Shown here: positions 49,126 through 64,000 of the stretch, one piece after another
Layout: every line of letters begins with the position of its first letter
Numbering within the stretch: position 1 is the first letter of the stretch
Source: Prunella strophiata
Lineage: Eukaryota; Chordata; Aves; Passeriformes; Prunellidae
Direction: 5' to 3'
DNA: 64,000 nt
NCBI GenBank assembly: GCA_036583965.1
Contig: JAZBQD010000030.1
Span: 85,440,800 to 85,504,799, forward strand
Translations under genes and position numbers: made by a program
Notes under the pieces: model-generated
Database searches by the model: none
Told to the model about the DNA's origin: nothing
What the model saw: the letters and a program-made list of their open reading frames with translations, nothing else

Positions 49126-51888
49126 AAAGTGAGGTTTATTTTGCATAGAAAACAAGGGATGAGGGGTCCTTACCATGTACTGAGGTGCCTCCCCAAAGAG
49201 GTTGTTAGCATGGCTGAGGCCTGTAGCTGGAGCTAGTTCTAGAGTACTGAGACCTCAGCACTAGAAGCAAGTTAAGCTACGGGTGTCTTCATAAAACCAA
49301 TGCTAAATGATAACGGGAAGCGGGGGAAGACAAACATGGTTAGAATGTAGGTTTAAAATAATTTTCAGAAACTGTGGTTTTCCCCTAAAGGGTCAGCCCA
49401 CATTGCTCAGAAAACTTCAAATGCTTAGGGCTGTAATGTGCTCTCAGTTGCCATGTTACACAAAATAATTTCTGTTTCAACAAAACTTTTTTTCCTGTGG
49501 CTTATGTGGTCTCGTTTCTGTAGTATGATTACCTCACAGAATGATGCATTACAAAAGCTATTTGCAGGAGGGAAAGCATCCCATCCCTTTGGGAATAGAC
49601 AGCACAGAATGCTGGTAGTGTCCGGGCCACCTCATGGGGTTACCTGTTTCCATTTCCCTTTTCAGTTTGAAGTGACATAAGATCTCTTTATCTCTTGAAA
49701 CTCAAAATGTTCTGTAAAATCTCCTACTTGTGTTGCTTTTTTGACCTACTTGGTTAACCAAAATTCAGTATCCTGTGGGTTGTCTCTATCTCAAGGAGAG
49801 GTTGATGATGGACTCAGATATCTTTGATGCACTTCTTGTTTTGCAAGTAAAGTCTTATTTCCTCACCACAGAGTGCTTTGCGTAGGAAACTGTTTTTACT
49901 CACAGCTCCAAATCCTCTTTATTTGAGTTTTATTTGATGGTTTATGAAATTTATTCTTGAACTATAGATTAATTGTGGCTGTGCATTCCAGTTTTAGTTT
50001 AATTATATGCTGCATATCTGCTATATAACTTCTTAACTAGCTTCAGTTTGATGGTTGCTGTGTTTGAACAGTTTACAGAAAGGCAGAGCTATAAGCTGGT
50101 CAGTACTGGTCATTATTTTGACCCACATTATTTTGGCTCACAGAAAATTGTTTCAAAACAGAAAAGCATCTTTTGCAAGGCTGTAGAGTGAGACTGCTAT
50201 ACAATGCTGTGTTGTGGAACAACAGGAACAAAAGCATGAGTGATCATCTAGCAGTATTTTGTTTAGCAAAAATCAGAAAAGCAGAATGCCTGCAGCACTG
50301 AAACTGTTGCTGGAGTCAGCAGCAATTAGCTGCAAAACAAAGAAAAGGCAGAATAAACCATCTTGCTTTACCCAGTATGATTTGGCATCCCAAGAGCTAT
50401 AGCTGTTTCCTGCAAGTGACAGAGAGGGTATCAATTGCAGGAACTGATGGCTTCAAGCAGCAGTGTTGCCCTGACTTCCTATTTTCTTCTTTTTACAGAG
50501 CTGACACTGGCAGGGAGATAGAGAAGGGATACTTACTATATCTGTTTGTCTAAGAAAATCTATGCAGTGTCCTGTAGGCATAAATTCCTCCCAGGGCTGA
50601 TGACTGACCTTTCCACACAGGCATTGTTGCTACCTTGTTACCTGCAGAGCTTTTGTGGTTCCTTCTGGATAGTTTGAGCTCCACTTATTCTATGCCTTGT
50701 TGCTTATGTGGCAGTTTCTACATAGTGTGTGGCACATAACCATAGATTTGAAAGTCATCATTGTCCTGCAAAGCTCTGCTAAGGGCTCTGCTAAAGCTCT
50801 CTGCTTCAACTCTCTTCTGATGAAGGACCCAGAACTGTGGGACAGCAGAAAGTGAGTAAAATACAACAGCTACAGAAAGGGTCAAGGTTGAGTTCCAGAG
50901 TGCTCTTTTCAGTAGGGCTTCCAGGTGGACAGATGGCAGGGATCAGAGACATTCTGACCTCCAGGATGGTCAGCAGGCATGGATTTAAGAGCATGGGGTG
51001 TTAACAGAACATGGGACTGATCCTGATGGAACTGGAGTCAGAATGGATGAGAGCTCTTATGGACTCCTTAAGGACCAAGTTCTCCTCACCATATGGACTG
51101 GGAATGTATTTTTCTGTGTGGTTCATACACTGCAGAACCAGGACTGTGAAAGAGGATGGAAGAGCTCCAAGGATGAATAATCAGAGAACTTTAAGCACAT
51201 GCTGTCCAGCAGGAAATATCCAATCTGCATCCTGCACAAGGTCTGGGGAAGAGACAGACTAAAGCCATGAGTTTTTAGCTAGAAGAATAGAAAAAAATGT
51301 TAAAAGGTTAAATATAAAAGGGCAAAAAAAGCTGAATATAGCATTTAAGCAGTTGTCCTTCACCCTCTTCTTCAGTGGGGGCTTCTGTGAGCAAAACCCA
51401 CATGTACAGGCTCTAGAGAATCAATGGCAAGCCAGAGCAGCAAGGGCTTCTTTTTGCTGAATGATGTTTTCAGAAGGAAAACCGTGAATGTTTGGATAAA
51501 ATCAGAACAGATCAGATAAAGCAATAAGTGCACTTAAGATAGGAAGCAGAGAAATTATACGGAATGTTGCAAAATGAAGTGCCCCATGGAATGCTCTGCT
51601 AATTTTCAATGGTGTTTCAACATGAGTTTTGTCAGTTCATGTGGGTTCACAGAAGATACACACCCTGCAAATCTGGAGGTGACTGCATGCTTTGTACTTC
51701 CACTCCTTGAGATTACTCTTTGAGATAACTGAGTGTCAGAATGCTGCCTGCTTGTCCATGCTCTCTCCCTCTCTCCCCTGTGTAAACAAAGGGAGTCTAG
51801 TCATCACTTTGCGTTATTAACATTTAATAACCAAAGAAAACTCCTAAATAAGTTGAAATATGGTGTCACAGGAAATGGAATAAATGGG
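49126..51888. other. Intergenic sequence, no gene recognised
   Basis: No supported gene, RNA or repeat was found. Confidence 0.4.
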
Positions 51889-53553
<1,665 letters not shown>

Positions 53554-53574
53554 ATGGAACAGATATTTTTTTTA

Positions 53575-54605
53575 AGAAGTGCTTAAAATTTAACTAAGGG
53601 TTCATGGGTTGAGATAAGGACTGGGAGAGATAGCTCATCAAATACCATCACAGGCAAAATAGGCTCAACTTAGAGATATGAAGTGAATATATTACTAACA
53701 AAATCAGAGCAGGATAATGAGAAGTGAAATAAGCCCTTAAGAACACCTTTCCCCCCCTGCTCCCTCCTTCCAGCTCTACCTCCTATCCCAGCAGCACAAG
53801 GAGACAGGGAATGGGACGTTTTGGTCAGTTCATCACCCGAGGTTTCTCCTGCTGCTCAGGGAGAGTAATTGTTCTGCTGCTGCACCATAGGGGTCCCTTC
53901 CTACAGGAGACAGTTCTCCATGAACTTCTCAGATGTGGCTCCATCTCACGAGCAACAGTTCTCTGCATACTGCTGCAATGTGAGTCCATCCCATGGGCAA
54001 CCATCCTCCCAAAACTGCTGTGGCATGGTCACTCTTCCATGGGATGCAGTCCTCTAAGGACAGGCTTCTCCAACATGGGAGCAAGGGCCCCCTCTCTCCA
54101 CCAGGACTCCCACTGGATCACAGCCTCCTCCAGGCATCCACCCACTCCTCATGGGCACCTCCCCCATGGGCTGTGGGTGGATCTCTGCATCCCCCTTGGA
54201 TCCCCATGGGCTGCAGGGGCACAGCTGCTTCACCATGGTCATCACCACGGCCTGAGAGGAATCTTGGCTCTGGCACCTGGGGCATCTCCTCCCCCTCCTC
54301 CACTGACCTTGGTGTCTGCAGGGTCATTCTCCCCACATGTTCTCACTCCACTCTTCTGTATTCTCAGTTAAAACTGCATCACAATATTTGTTTTGATTTT
54401 TTCTTAAATATGTTACCACAGAGGCATTACCACCATTTCTAACTGGCCCAGCCTTGGCCAGCAGCATGTCCATCTTTGGTAGGGACTGTCTCTGCTGGAC
54501 ATGGTGGAAGCTCCCAGCAGCTTCTCACAGAAGCCACCTCTGTGCCTGCCCCCTCCCCCCCAAAAACCAGGCCATATAAACCCAATACATTCCACCCCTA
54601 GCCAG
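53575..54605 (-). mobile_element. Second avian LTR-like element, antisense, with internal tandem GC-rich units
   Basis: On the minus strand the order is a 5' block (GGCCTGGTTTTTGGGG, then GGCACAGAGGTGGCTTCTGT and GAAGCTGCTGGGAGCTTCC), a 'ggtggtaatgcctctgtgg' block, and a 'caaggtcagtggaggagggg' block. A series of imperfect 40-60 bp units follows, containing CCCATGGG-type and TGGAG-type motifs (about 53870-54250). A 3' AT-rich part ends the element. This matches my memory of a widespread avian ERV LTR with an internal variable tandem region. The left border is uncertain. The 186- and 149-codon open frames in it are not regarded as genes. Confidence 0.65.
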
Positions 54606-57600
54606 TCTAGGTATGGTCAGTTCTGTCAGAATTGGGCTATTATGGCACAGCAGAGATTTTTGCTCAGCTTTGTAAGGTGTGTATACATATAGCTGCTTGG
54701 AGGTGTGAATATTCTCCCCAGTTAGAGGCAGAATTTCTCAGGAAACCCCTGTTTCCTTCACAGGGCTGAAGCAGGTTATAGGGAAGAGTGAGCTAATGCA
54801 ACTGGGAAGAAGCATTGGCCTGGGAGTGCCACCCACTTGGCAACTTGGGGGCACCTCCAGGGCACCTGCATTAGGGCAGAGATGCACAGTGTGAGAAGAC
54901 AAAGAGCACTGAGTCACTTTTCCAATTCTGAAGTTGTAAGAGAACTAAAAAATTACCTGCAAAGGATGTAAATATTGTGAGAATTATGGAAATATTTAGG
55001 CACACTGGCAATTTTTTTGACAACTAGAGAATTGCTCTCAAGTTGAATGCTATTGTTCTGATCTAAAAATATGCAGAACTTGACAGTGGAGGAAGATGGT
55101 TTGGCAGCATCTTAACCTCTTCCCAGCCACACACAGAAGAAGATAAAAAAGGAATCTTCAGCACATCCCTTCATTGTTATATATTTTCCAATTGCTTGGA
55201 AATGAGGGAGAGAAATGTGAAGAGGTAAAGCCAACGCTATCTCCAGAAATGTCAAAACAACTTCTGCTGCTCATAATTTGATACACTCGAACAGTGAAAA
55301 TGACAGTTTCCAACTTCTAATGGATTTATAAGTATTTCTAAGTTATGCATGGGTTTATAAACTGCAAAGCATGAAAGAGAGAGGAAAAGGATTAGGTGAG
55401 AAAGGAGAAAGATATATAAGGGTTGGGATGATGGTAGTCATTTCAGGCACAAGTTTCAAGGTTTAGCCAAATCTAGTTGAATACTGGCAATGTCACAGCA
55501 TGATTTAAGTAGTGCCTATTATGGCCCTGGACAAAATCCCTCCCTGTCGAACAGCTGCATTTTATATTATACAAAAATGATCTCATTTCATTGCCAAAAA
55601 CTATTGTCTAATGTGATTTATGTAATTCTGGAAAGAAATTCCAGATTAAAAAGACTGCCTAGTTTATGTTTTAATTATGGAACTTTGACCTTATGCTCTC
55701 TGGTAGACAAAGGAAGAACTTTTGAATCCTTTTGAGCAGACCTTTGCTGTCCTCCTGAGTTCAGACTAAGTGATGTCATACCTCACCACATTTTCTTGTA
55801 AAATTAGGTGAGAAACCATTTGCATTTGAAGATGGCTCAGCTCTCAGTTTATTCATTACTGACCTACTCAAAATGAACAATGAATCTGATCTGTAAGACT
55901 TCACAAAGCATTTCACCTAGTGAAAACAGTCTATTATTTTTAGTAAAGACACTGTGAAGTGAGCACTTATACAAGAATACTAGCTTGCTTAGCACTGTGT
56001 AAGAGAAAAATGCCCCAACAAGCTGTCTTCAACAGAAAGTACAACCAAGCATCAAAGAATCACAGCTCCATTGTTAAAATGGGTAAACTGCTGATTATAC
56101 TTAAGACAGTGATTTATAAAGGCAAAAATCCTGCTTACTAAATCAGGAAAATTTCCATCACTAATTGGGTCAACTAACCACAAAGGCACATGCCTCACTT
56201 CCTTTTCAAGAATGTCCTTTGGTGGCTTCTCAGAAAGCTGCAGCTTTATGGCAATACTTTGAAACACTTCAGAAACATCATCAATGTTCCTTTTATAGTT
56301 ATCACTTTCTTTCTATTCTGTTTTTTTTTTTTTTCTAATTTGTCCCCCTTTTATTTTTATAATTGTAAAATAAAATTCCAGTTTTTAATCTTTAACATGT
56401 TCAACTATTTTTTTATGAAATTTTGAATGTTTTGGGGTTTTTTCCTTATAATGATGCCTTTTTCTGTAACTTCTTTAAACATTTTTTTTTGTTTTGTCAA
56501 TTCTTTCTTATTTCTCTGTGTTTTATATTGCTTCTCTGATAAAGCTATGCATACATGGCAATTTTTCCACAATTATTTGCAAGTTCAAAATACTTCTTTT
56601 CTCCTCCTCTTGTCTACCTCAGGTTTGCCTTCCCATTCTTCTCTGATTTGTTTAAACTTGATTTCATCATTATGAGAAATTAGGAACTTTGAACCTTAAA
56701 ACCCACAAAATATCAGTGTTGTTAGCTCAAGTATGAAATGTATTTGAGAAATAGGGTGAGATGATGTCAGATGTTAAATGTCAAATTGCTGCTTTTATAC
56801 AAAATGGAAAATTGCCCAATATGGTTTTCAAGAGAGTCTTGAGGTTTAGCAACCTACGGTTCTGAAGATTTCAGCCTTACTGAACATGCTCCATTGCTTT
56901 GTGACTCTTAGTGCTGAGAGACAGAACAAGTCTGCAGAGCTATAGGACTCTCCAGTCTGAGAAGAAAAGTGGACATCTCCTTGTATTTATTACATGACAA
57001 TCAAGCTGAAAACTACTACAAAGAGAAGTAAACATGGTCTTTCCTCAGATGGTGGTGCTAATCCCACAGCTGGAAAGTGGGCAGCAGGAATTAATTTCCC
57101 TGAGTGCACAGGGGCCTACACCTGGGCCAGAGGGAAAGGAGTGAAAGAAAGAAGTACATGGTGAATCTCAAAGAAGAGGTAGAGACGTATGCCTGCACAG
57201 TAGAACTGGGGCAGACTCAATATGGAGCCTGAGACTGAGAAGAGAACTAACTCCCATTAAAGTTGGTTCAGGAGCAAGCAGTTCATATTCTGGTGAGCAG
57301 TTTGAAGGGGAAAAAACGTGGGTAGGAAAGAGAACCTGATAAAGAGAATAAATTTTTGAAACAGGTGAAGATTGTCCTCTAGCCAGGGAGACTGGTATTA
57401 GCCACTTTTGTAGGTAGAGAGAAACAACATGGGGAGAATTTGACAGGAGACAGGTATACAGGGATTGGGAGATAAATAAATGTGTGTAGGAACTAGAGAA
57501 GAGGAAACTGTGAAGTGGTGAGGATACAGGGAGGGTGTGTTGAAGGTATTGTTTGAAGGAGGAGGTGAGTAAATTCACTGGGGAGGAAGGAGCTCATGGA

Positions 57601-60600
57601 CAGCTGCACTGTGGGAGCATACAGAAACAGGGATACTGGAGACACCTGCTTTGATGTAGGAGAGAATGAGACTGCACATGAAAGAAGACTATGATTGGGG
57701 TTGGAAATCAAAGAAAACAGAGACTATGATAAGAAACTCCATCTCCCAAGATTGAGAAAGTAGGCAAGAAAAGGTCAGGGTAAATATCATGTAGATAGAT
57801 GTAATGTTATGCATACAATTAAAAATAATCCTAGCCCATATCTACACAATTCTGAATGTAGAACTGGCACTTACAATTCAGTAAAGAAATTGTGGTCTAT
57901 TGTGCTGAATGCATCTTTATAGCTGCTGACAACACTGATAAAAAAAAGAAGAGCACACCATAAACCTGCCAGTAAAACTTACCTATCTCATATATCTTAA
58001 CATCAATAAACTTAATATCAACTAAACAGTAAAAATTATGAATGGGCAAGCAAAGATGAGATACATCAAATTCACAGAGTACAAGCGGCTCCCATCTCTT
58101 CAGAATGGGGGATGTTTGAGAAATATGGCTGGAATGAAAAGCTTTAGGAATGAAAAGCAGCATCTGCCCATGGGTCCCAGCTGCTAGTCCACACATGGGT
58201 CACATTCATATTGCATATGTGGGCCCAGAGTTGAGCATAGCTGTGAACTAACTTGTATCTATTGTAGACAACTGGGAAATTAGCATCCTGTTTGACTCAG
58301 ATGACAAATACTATCAAATATCTGAAAATGGTGAACTGAAAAAGAAAATGGATAATGTTAAAGCACTTCTTTAACAAAAATCAAATTTGCAACATGTGCA
58401 AGTGATGATGATACTTTTATTGTTTATAAAAGAGAGAGAGTTCTTCCTTTACTGAGTGTTACAGGGAGAGGCAGGAAGCCTGGCAAACCACAGAGGACCA
58501 AGCACAGTGCGCTGGCACCTTTTGAGAAATGTTCCAGTTGCAGTTTAAACTGCCTTAGTGCTGCAGTGATTGCTACTGTGTCCTATATTTGATGTGACAG
58601 ACCTGATTGCCTTTGTGTAACCCCCTGAAAGCTTCCCTAAACAGTAGCTCCTTCACAGCAGTCTATCAATGCCACCATACAACTCTGCCTTGTTTACACT
58701 TTTTCTTTTCCCTTCTCTGCTGTGGCTTTCCTAATGATTAGATCTCTGAGATTAACAGCTGTGATGGATAGCAAAGGTCATAGGGAGGTCCAGGGAGGAA
58801 TGTACTAGACACAGAATCTTCTAGAAGGCCAGGAGACCTCCTCTGAATGGGAAACAGCCTGCTAATCACGTTCCTTCCCTTCCCTACTGGATGCAAGTGA
58901 ATGTTGCATCATCTCACCTGGTTGGCACAAAAGTATGACAGATTTATAATTTTTTCAGCAAACTGAAACATGTCCTTGAAAAGCTGCTCTTGAGTGGAGC
59001 AAAAAAAAAAAGCTTTGAGAAGCTTCTGCTAAGTAAAAGAACAAGGGAAAACACAAGTTTTGTGACTTGTTGAATCTTTCCACTTAACTTTCTGAAAATG
59101 GAGATAAAGTCTGTTCTACAGTAAGAGCTATGTTGGAGACTGCTTATCTAAAGTACAGATTTGGCTTCTTTCCTTTAGCTCTGTTATTTCCCTTGCAGTC
59201 CTTTCTATCCTTTGCCTTGTTTGCTCCTTCACCCAAGTATACTATCATCCTACAACTGTTTCCTGCAATGCTTCTGAGCAACACAGCAACAACAACACAC
59301 AGACGAAGGCCGGGGAAATAAAGAGAGCACTTACAGTTGAATCATGTGAACAAAAATTACTTTTTCCAGTTTGCCTGTATGTATTGTGAAATTCCACCCT
59401 TGGTGTGTCCTTGTTTAAAAAAAAAACCTCAACAATGTGCTGTGGTCTGACTCCTCATCCCCAGCTTTAGGCTGAAGCTCAGGAAACTGAAATCAGGAGG
59501 ATGTGAAGTTCACTCATCACCTGCTAGCATAAGGGAGGCCATAAGAAGGCTGGGAACATTCAGAGCTCAGAACTGCTGCTCCTGTTTGCTCCAAGGATGG
59601 AAGAGATGGTTTCTTGCACAGTATCACCTTCCCAGTTCTGGAAAGAGTGGCCACTCTTTTACCTGGAGAGGCCACTCTGGATGTGTGGATGGAACTGGTC
59701 ATTACAGTAAGTCAAACTTCTTAATACATAAAAAAAAAAAAAACATTGAAAACGCATAGCTGCTTTGTCAATTTGAATTCACTTTCAAACTCCATGCTTA
59801 GTACTCATGAGAGGCTTATATTACCAGTTTAATAGCTTACACCACCATCAACTCAAACTACAAGTGTGACTCCAGTTAAATGCTAGACCCTGGTCCAGGT
59901 TTTTGCCTCCTCTTACATCATACTCTGATCAAGCTAACAGCCTCTCAGACAGTTTAGTACCAGTTTTAGGAAATGCCCGAAAGGAGGAATCTTTGATGTG
60001 ACCAGCATGTTCTCTTAAACTGATTATATTGCTCAATCACACAGGCATTGACCTTCTCCATTTCAGTGTGCTTATTTGAGTGGGACAAATGTCAAGGCTG
60101 CTGTGAGCAGTGGTGAATGAGGTGGGTCTGAATTCATTACATCCAATTCATTCAATTCAGTATTGAAAAAAGCAAAATCAGCAGAAGTTGATTTAATAAA
60201 ATCAGCAAACGTGGATTTCATAAAAACAGTAAAAGATAGCTATTATATGGCATGAAAGAAAGCAGCTAGTTGACTGGAGGTTATGAGGTTACTGTCACAA
60301 GGATAGATAAGAAGCCCCCCAAAAATCCACATCATAGATGATCTTTTGATTGCTTTGAATCCTGTAAATAAGGTCAGGATTCCTCAAACAATATTTGCTC
60401 CCACTTGGTCCTCCTGATTATTTAACAACTTTTTGATACTTCATGTAGATAAATAATAAAAAATCCAGAGAGTTCAGTTGACATGAATAAAAATGGAGTG
60501 ACACGTTTCTCCCTCTCCAGCTACACTGGTAAAACAGTGGTTAACCTCTGAGTCAAAGCTTGTGGCTGCTGTTCATGCTGCTCCACCCCCTCGCCACAGC

Positions 60601-63600
60601 AGCATGATGAACATTGAATGACGGATTTGAGTAAGGATTCCAGTTCAAATGTTTGTCACAAACATGTTCTCTAAACTCTGGATTGCTCTTTTGCAGGAAA
60701 TCACAAAGAGACCTTTCTCTACTTGTAAGCAAGCCTTACCATACTTTGTATGGTGAATAATAGTTCACTTCAATTTTTTTTTAATCTTGCTTTTAGATGT
60801 GGACTCAGAAATCTGACTCACCCTCCTTTCTTCTTACTAATACAAATACTCTCTTGCACTTCACTCAGCATGATAACACCAAATTTTTGAGAAGGCTGTC
60901 TCTGACTGTCCATGTAGGTCCTGCTCAACTTTTTGTCTTCTTTATATAAGTCTGGCTGATCTGATAAGCTTTAAAGGTCTAAGACAAAGGCTGAGACAGT
61001 AATACTTCCATAAAATTAAAATTATCAAAATATAAGGAGATTTATCGCAGAACAGGGGATTTGGAACACACTCCATTGTATCCCTTGGGAGACTATAGCA
61101 AGAGTCCTCATTTACTGTTATTACCAAGATTGTCCTCCCATATTAATCCTCTTGATTATATCCCTAATTTTACATGTATTCCACACCCTTTAGGGCAAAA
61201 GTGTACATCACAGATGTTTGTGCCCTGCTTTGCATAATGGGACAAGACACGACTGGGATGCAATATTATAAAAAGGATGATTAAAAGTAATACATAAAAT
61301 GGTTAATGTCAGTTAAACAGGCAAGAGACACTAGAATCAGAAAGGTGTATAATTAAGGGACTCCAGCACTTGAACTTCCATTGCTTTCTACAGTATTAAT
61401 TTAAGCTCTACACTTTGCAGCAGAAAGTTCTGGGTGCTTCAGAGGAAGCTGTTTCTTTGGTAGGATGCTGGGAAGCAGGAAGATTTCAACCTTCCTGTAC
61501 TATCACCCTCTATTTTGCCTTGACATCTCAAGAAAAAAAGGCTTCATCTCCTGTGGAGACAAGTCAAATTATTTAAATGATTTTCACCTATTTTCACTAT
61601 GAAATATTTGAATGCAGGCTAGCATATGGGAGGTATGTGCACTTTTGTTTCTAAAACTTGTACAATATTGGAACCTGGTACTTTACTTGGGACACGAAGT
61701 AACTTGATACACCAGGAAGAAGTGAAGAAAATAGTTGAATATAAAATATATTCTTAAGTTTAATCTTCACCAGCATTAAACATTACACTGGTTAGTTGTT
61801 TTAGTTTTGTCTAGATCCAGCTCCTGGTACTGTTAATTCTTGATAAGACACAGCCTAGACTCCTTAGTCTTGGAGAAGACAAAGCCTTGTACAGTTCTCC
61901 TGGCTTGCAGAGCAAGGCTGATTTCAGCCAAGCCCACCTGTTGGTGATGCCTGAACCAAAGTAGTTTTTGTCCCAGTGAGAGTGGAGGATTCCTCACACT
62001 CCACACCTTGCACCTTTTGCCTTTGTGTGCTCCTCTCTCTCCTCCACTTCACTGCACGGCAGAATGGAAGTTCTGACCATTGAGGCACCTGAGTGCAGCC
62101 CCCACAAAGACAATCCAGCAAACACACCAACAAAGAAAGGTATCTCCTTAGTGAGAGCTTCAAGACATCCCTGATAAACCAAAACCCTGACAAACTCAGT
62201 CCAAATTTCCTTGATGAGGAGCAGTCAGAAGAACAAAGAATCCCTGATGGGTGCAGGACAAAGAAACTGACCTTCCATGAAAACAGGAGTCAGTAACAGC
62301 TGTTGTAGGAGCTGATGTTCTACACACAGACACTTATGCCATAAAGGTATAAACAGTAACTTGCTGCCTACCCAAAATGAACTTCTCTGCAAGACTTATT
62401 CTGCATGTGATTTCCCAGACTGGGGATGCACATGAATGATATTTGAAGTAAAACTTCTTCTCTATTGTCAATTAGATCCTACTCCAAAGCGATTTGGTGA
62501 CCATCATACTGATAGCACCTTGCATAATATATTTACAGGCATGCACACAGGTAAAAGTTTGTGAGTATCTATTGGTTTTACTCATTGGAATTCTGCAATA
62601 GCTTCTAATATAACTATATTTGCTTTACTTGTAATATACATACTTGTTTTCATAGTAATTTTGTACTGACTTCTAGCATATATTTATATTTGTTTTTACT
62701 ACTATTAGTAAAAGTTTTGTTGTAATTTGTAACAAAGAAATTCACAGAACCCCTGACCTCTGTGTCCTTGTGTAGCTGCCAAATCCTGAGAATGTCACAG
62801 TCACAACCTTTACACACCCATGAGTCAGGTAACCCCCACAGGCAGGAATTGCTGCAATGCCCATCTCTGCAGGCACTCACACTGAATCTAGAGAAAAGAC
62901 AGAGGACAAAAAGAGTACATGGAAATCCAGAGAAGAAAAACATTCGAATTCAAAGAATTTCAAAATGAACTTAATGTATTTTGGAATGTAGCAGCTTACT
63001 GTGCCATCTGCAGCTGTATTTACTGTGAGTGGAGACCTAACTTTGATTACCAAAATCCAGGCAAAATATTATCCATGCCAAATAACTCAATAAACAGAGC
63101 ATCAGTATTTTACCATAACTTTCATATCACAAGTCAGCTGCTAACACAATTAATCAAGGATCACGAGAAAAAATGTGACTAGCTGGACAAAAGCATACTC
63201 ACAAGGTTCTTTATTCCCACAGCAAGATAGTCCCTGAGAGACTGCCAACAGGAAAAATGAAGAAATTTTAATGAAAGTGAGCAGAAAAGCTCCTGTGGCT
63301 CTTGAAAATAACAGTATTGGAGTTTGTTTGACTGTTCTTTAATTTTTTCTTTTTCTTGCCCCCCCCCCCCCCTTATCTTCAAAAACCAACTTATAGCTGT
63401 GGTCCAGTTGTGTTTTATAGCAATGAAAACAAACAAAGTGAATGTTTCCAACAGAGAAAACATAATATTAGTGAGAGCTGGGATTGCTTAACACCACTGT
63501 CAGCATTTGCCAACTCTTTTTTAAAGGTTGCACTCACAGAAAACCAGCTCACGAACTGCTTCTGTATTCCACATTACTGTTTGCTTTCCTTTGGCTGAGG

Positions 63601-63800
63601 AGAATTGCGAGCTCTTCAGGCAATGGAAAGTTTCCCAGCAGAACAGAAAAAGCTCTCACAAGTTCTTCTGGAAGCAACAAGAAATTACTATCTCAAAACA
63701 TAATGCAACATACAAGGGAAATTGTTTTCCTTCTCTTCTGTAACATGACCCAATAAAAAGAATTCCATAAAACAAATGGTTAAAACAAATCCATAGAATT
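54606..63800. other. Intergenic sequence, no gene recognised
   Basis: Long AT-rich stretch with occasional purine-rich sequence (about 57160-57780, GGAGA/GAGAA-rich) and short A tracts (59729, 59007). A C run of 14 lies at 63359-63372. No exon, RNA gene or mobile element could be supported. Confidence 0.35.
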
Positions 63801-63802
63801 TA

Positions 63803-64000
63803 TTAGAGATCCTGTAGACTGTTCAGGAAAGTCTGAGGACTGGGTTCATCTTCTCCAGTGTAGGGATTCAGAGTACAGATACATTTCTGTGGCTGAGATA
63901 ATTTTGAAGCAGACAGAGAGGAGCAGTTCAGAGACTGCTCCTCACAATTCTTGCTGGTCACAGATGGATTGCTGATGAGATAAACTCTTAAGTGCTTAAG
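63803..64000 (-). CDS. Possible 3' end of a minus-strand gene, runs off the window
   Basis: Reading the minus strand from the window edge, 65 codons are open and end in TAA at 63803-63805. The product is rich in Ser, Cys and acidic residues and ends EDEPSPQTFLNSLQDL. An AATAAA overlaps the stop codon on the same strand (63799-63804). I do not recognise the protein. An open frame of this length occurs by chance quite often in 64 kb, and the expected downstream neighbour IL1R1 would be on the + strand, so this may not be real. Confidence 0.25.
   Translation of the reverse strand, partial: LKHLRVYLISNPSVTSKNCEEQSLNCSSLSASKLSQPQKCICTLNPYTGEDEPSPQTFLNSLQDL

Noticed and set aside
53811..54442. 186- and 149-codon overlapping open frames
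   Set aside because: They lie in, and run antisense to, an LTR with internal tandem GC-rich units; no domain, and both frames are open because of composition.
57168..57711. 136-codon minus-strand frame rich in Ser, Leu and Pro
   Set aside because: Derived from purine-rich low-complexity sequence on the + strand.

Overview
The window is vertebrate, and most likely avian, nuclear DNA; I infer a songbird or close relative. The evidence is intron-split genes, several CR1 LINE 3' ends with the typical avian tail, and solo LTRs that resemble avian ERVK and ERVL families as I remember them. No bacterial-style operons, rRNA or tRNA genes were seen.

The only gene I can reconstruct with confidence is IL1R2, the decoy interleukin-1 receptor type 2, on the + strand between about 13.9 and 28.3 kb. 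It has a TATA/initiator promoter and a short 5' exon, then a signal-peptide exon. Three Ig domains follow, split over exons 3-8, and the last exon encodes one membrane helix and a 17-residue tail with no TIR domain. Every splice junction from exon 2 to exon 9 is phase-compatible, and the joined product is about 379 residues. Two things are odd. The signal-peptide frame is one base out of register with its expected ATG. In addition, the 42-nt linker exon between Ig2 and Ig3 starts inside the last unit of a roughly 2.4 kb minisatellite of about 97 units, each 25 bp long.

Layout: 1-13.7 kb is intergenic sequence with an ERVK-like solo LTR (5403-6010, perfect 6-bp target duplication) and CR1 fragments. 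13.7-28.3 kb is IL1R2, with a CR1 copy and the minisatellite in intron 5 and a tight pair of NF-kB-like sites in intron 7. 28.3-64 kb has no confident gene. It holds CR1 copies, four further LTRs (one inside an old LINE-like region), a hexanucleotide polypurine/polypyrimidine array at 46 kb, and a 1,028-bp perfect GAT array inside a minus-strand solo LTR at 52-53 kb. An open minus-strand reading frame ends at 63803 and runs off the right edge; it may be the end of another gene or chance.

The main observation is the minisatellite at the IL1R2 exon 6 boundary. The repeat unit contains a copy of the exon's 3' splice site plus its first nine bases (one mismatch), has no stop in any of six frames, and gains 25 codons per three units. 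The locus may therefore have amplified its own splice acceptor.
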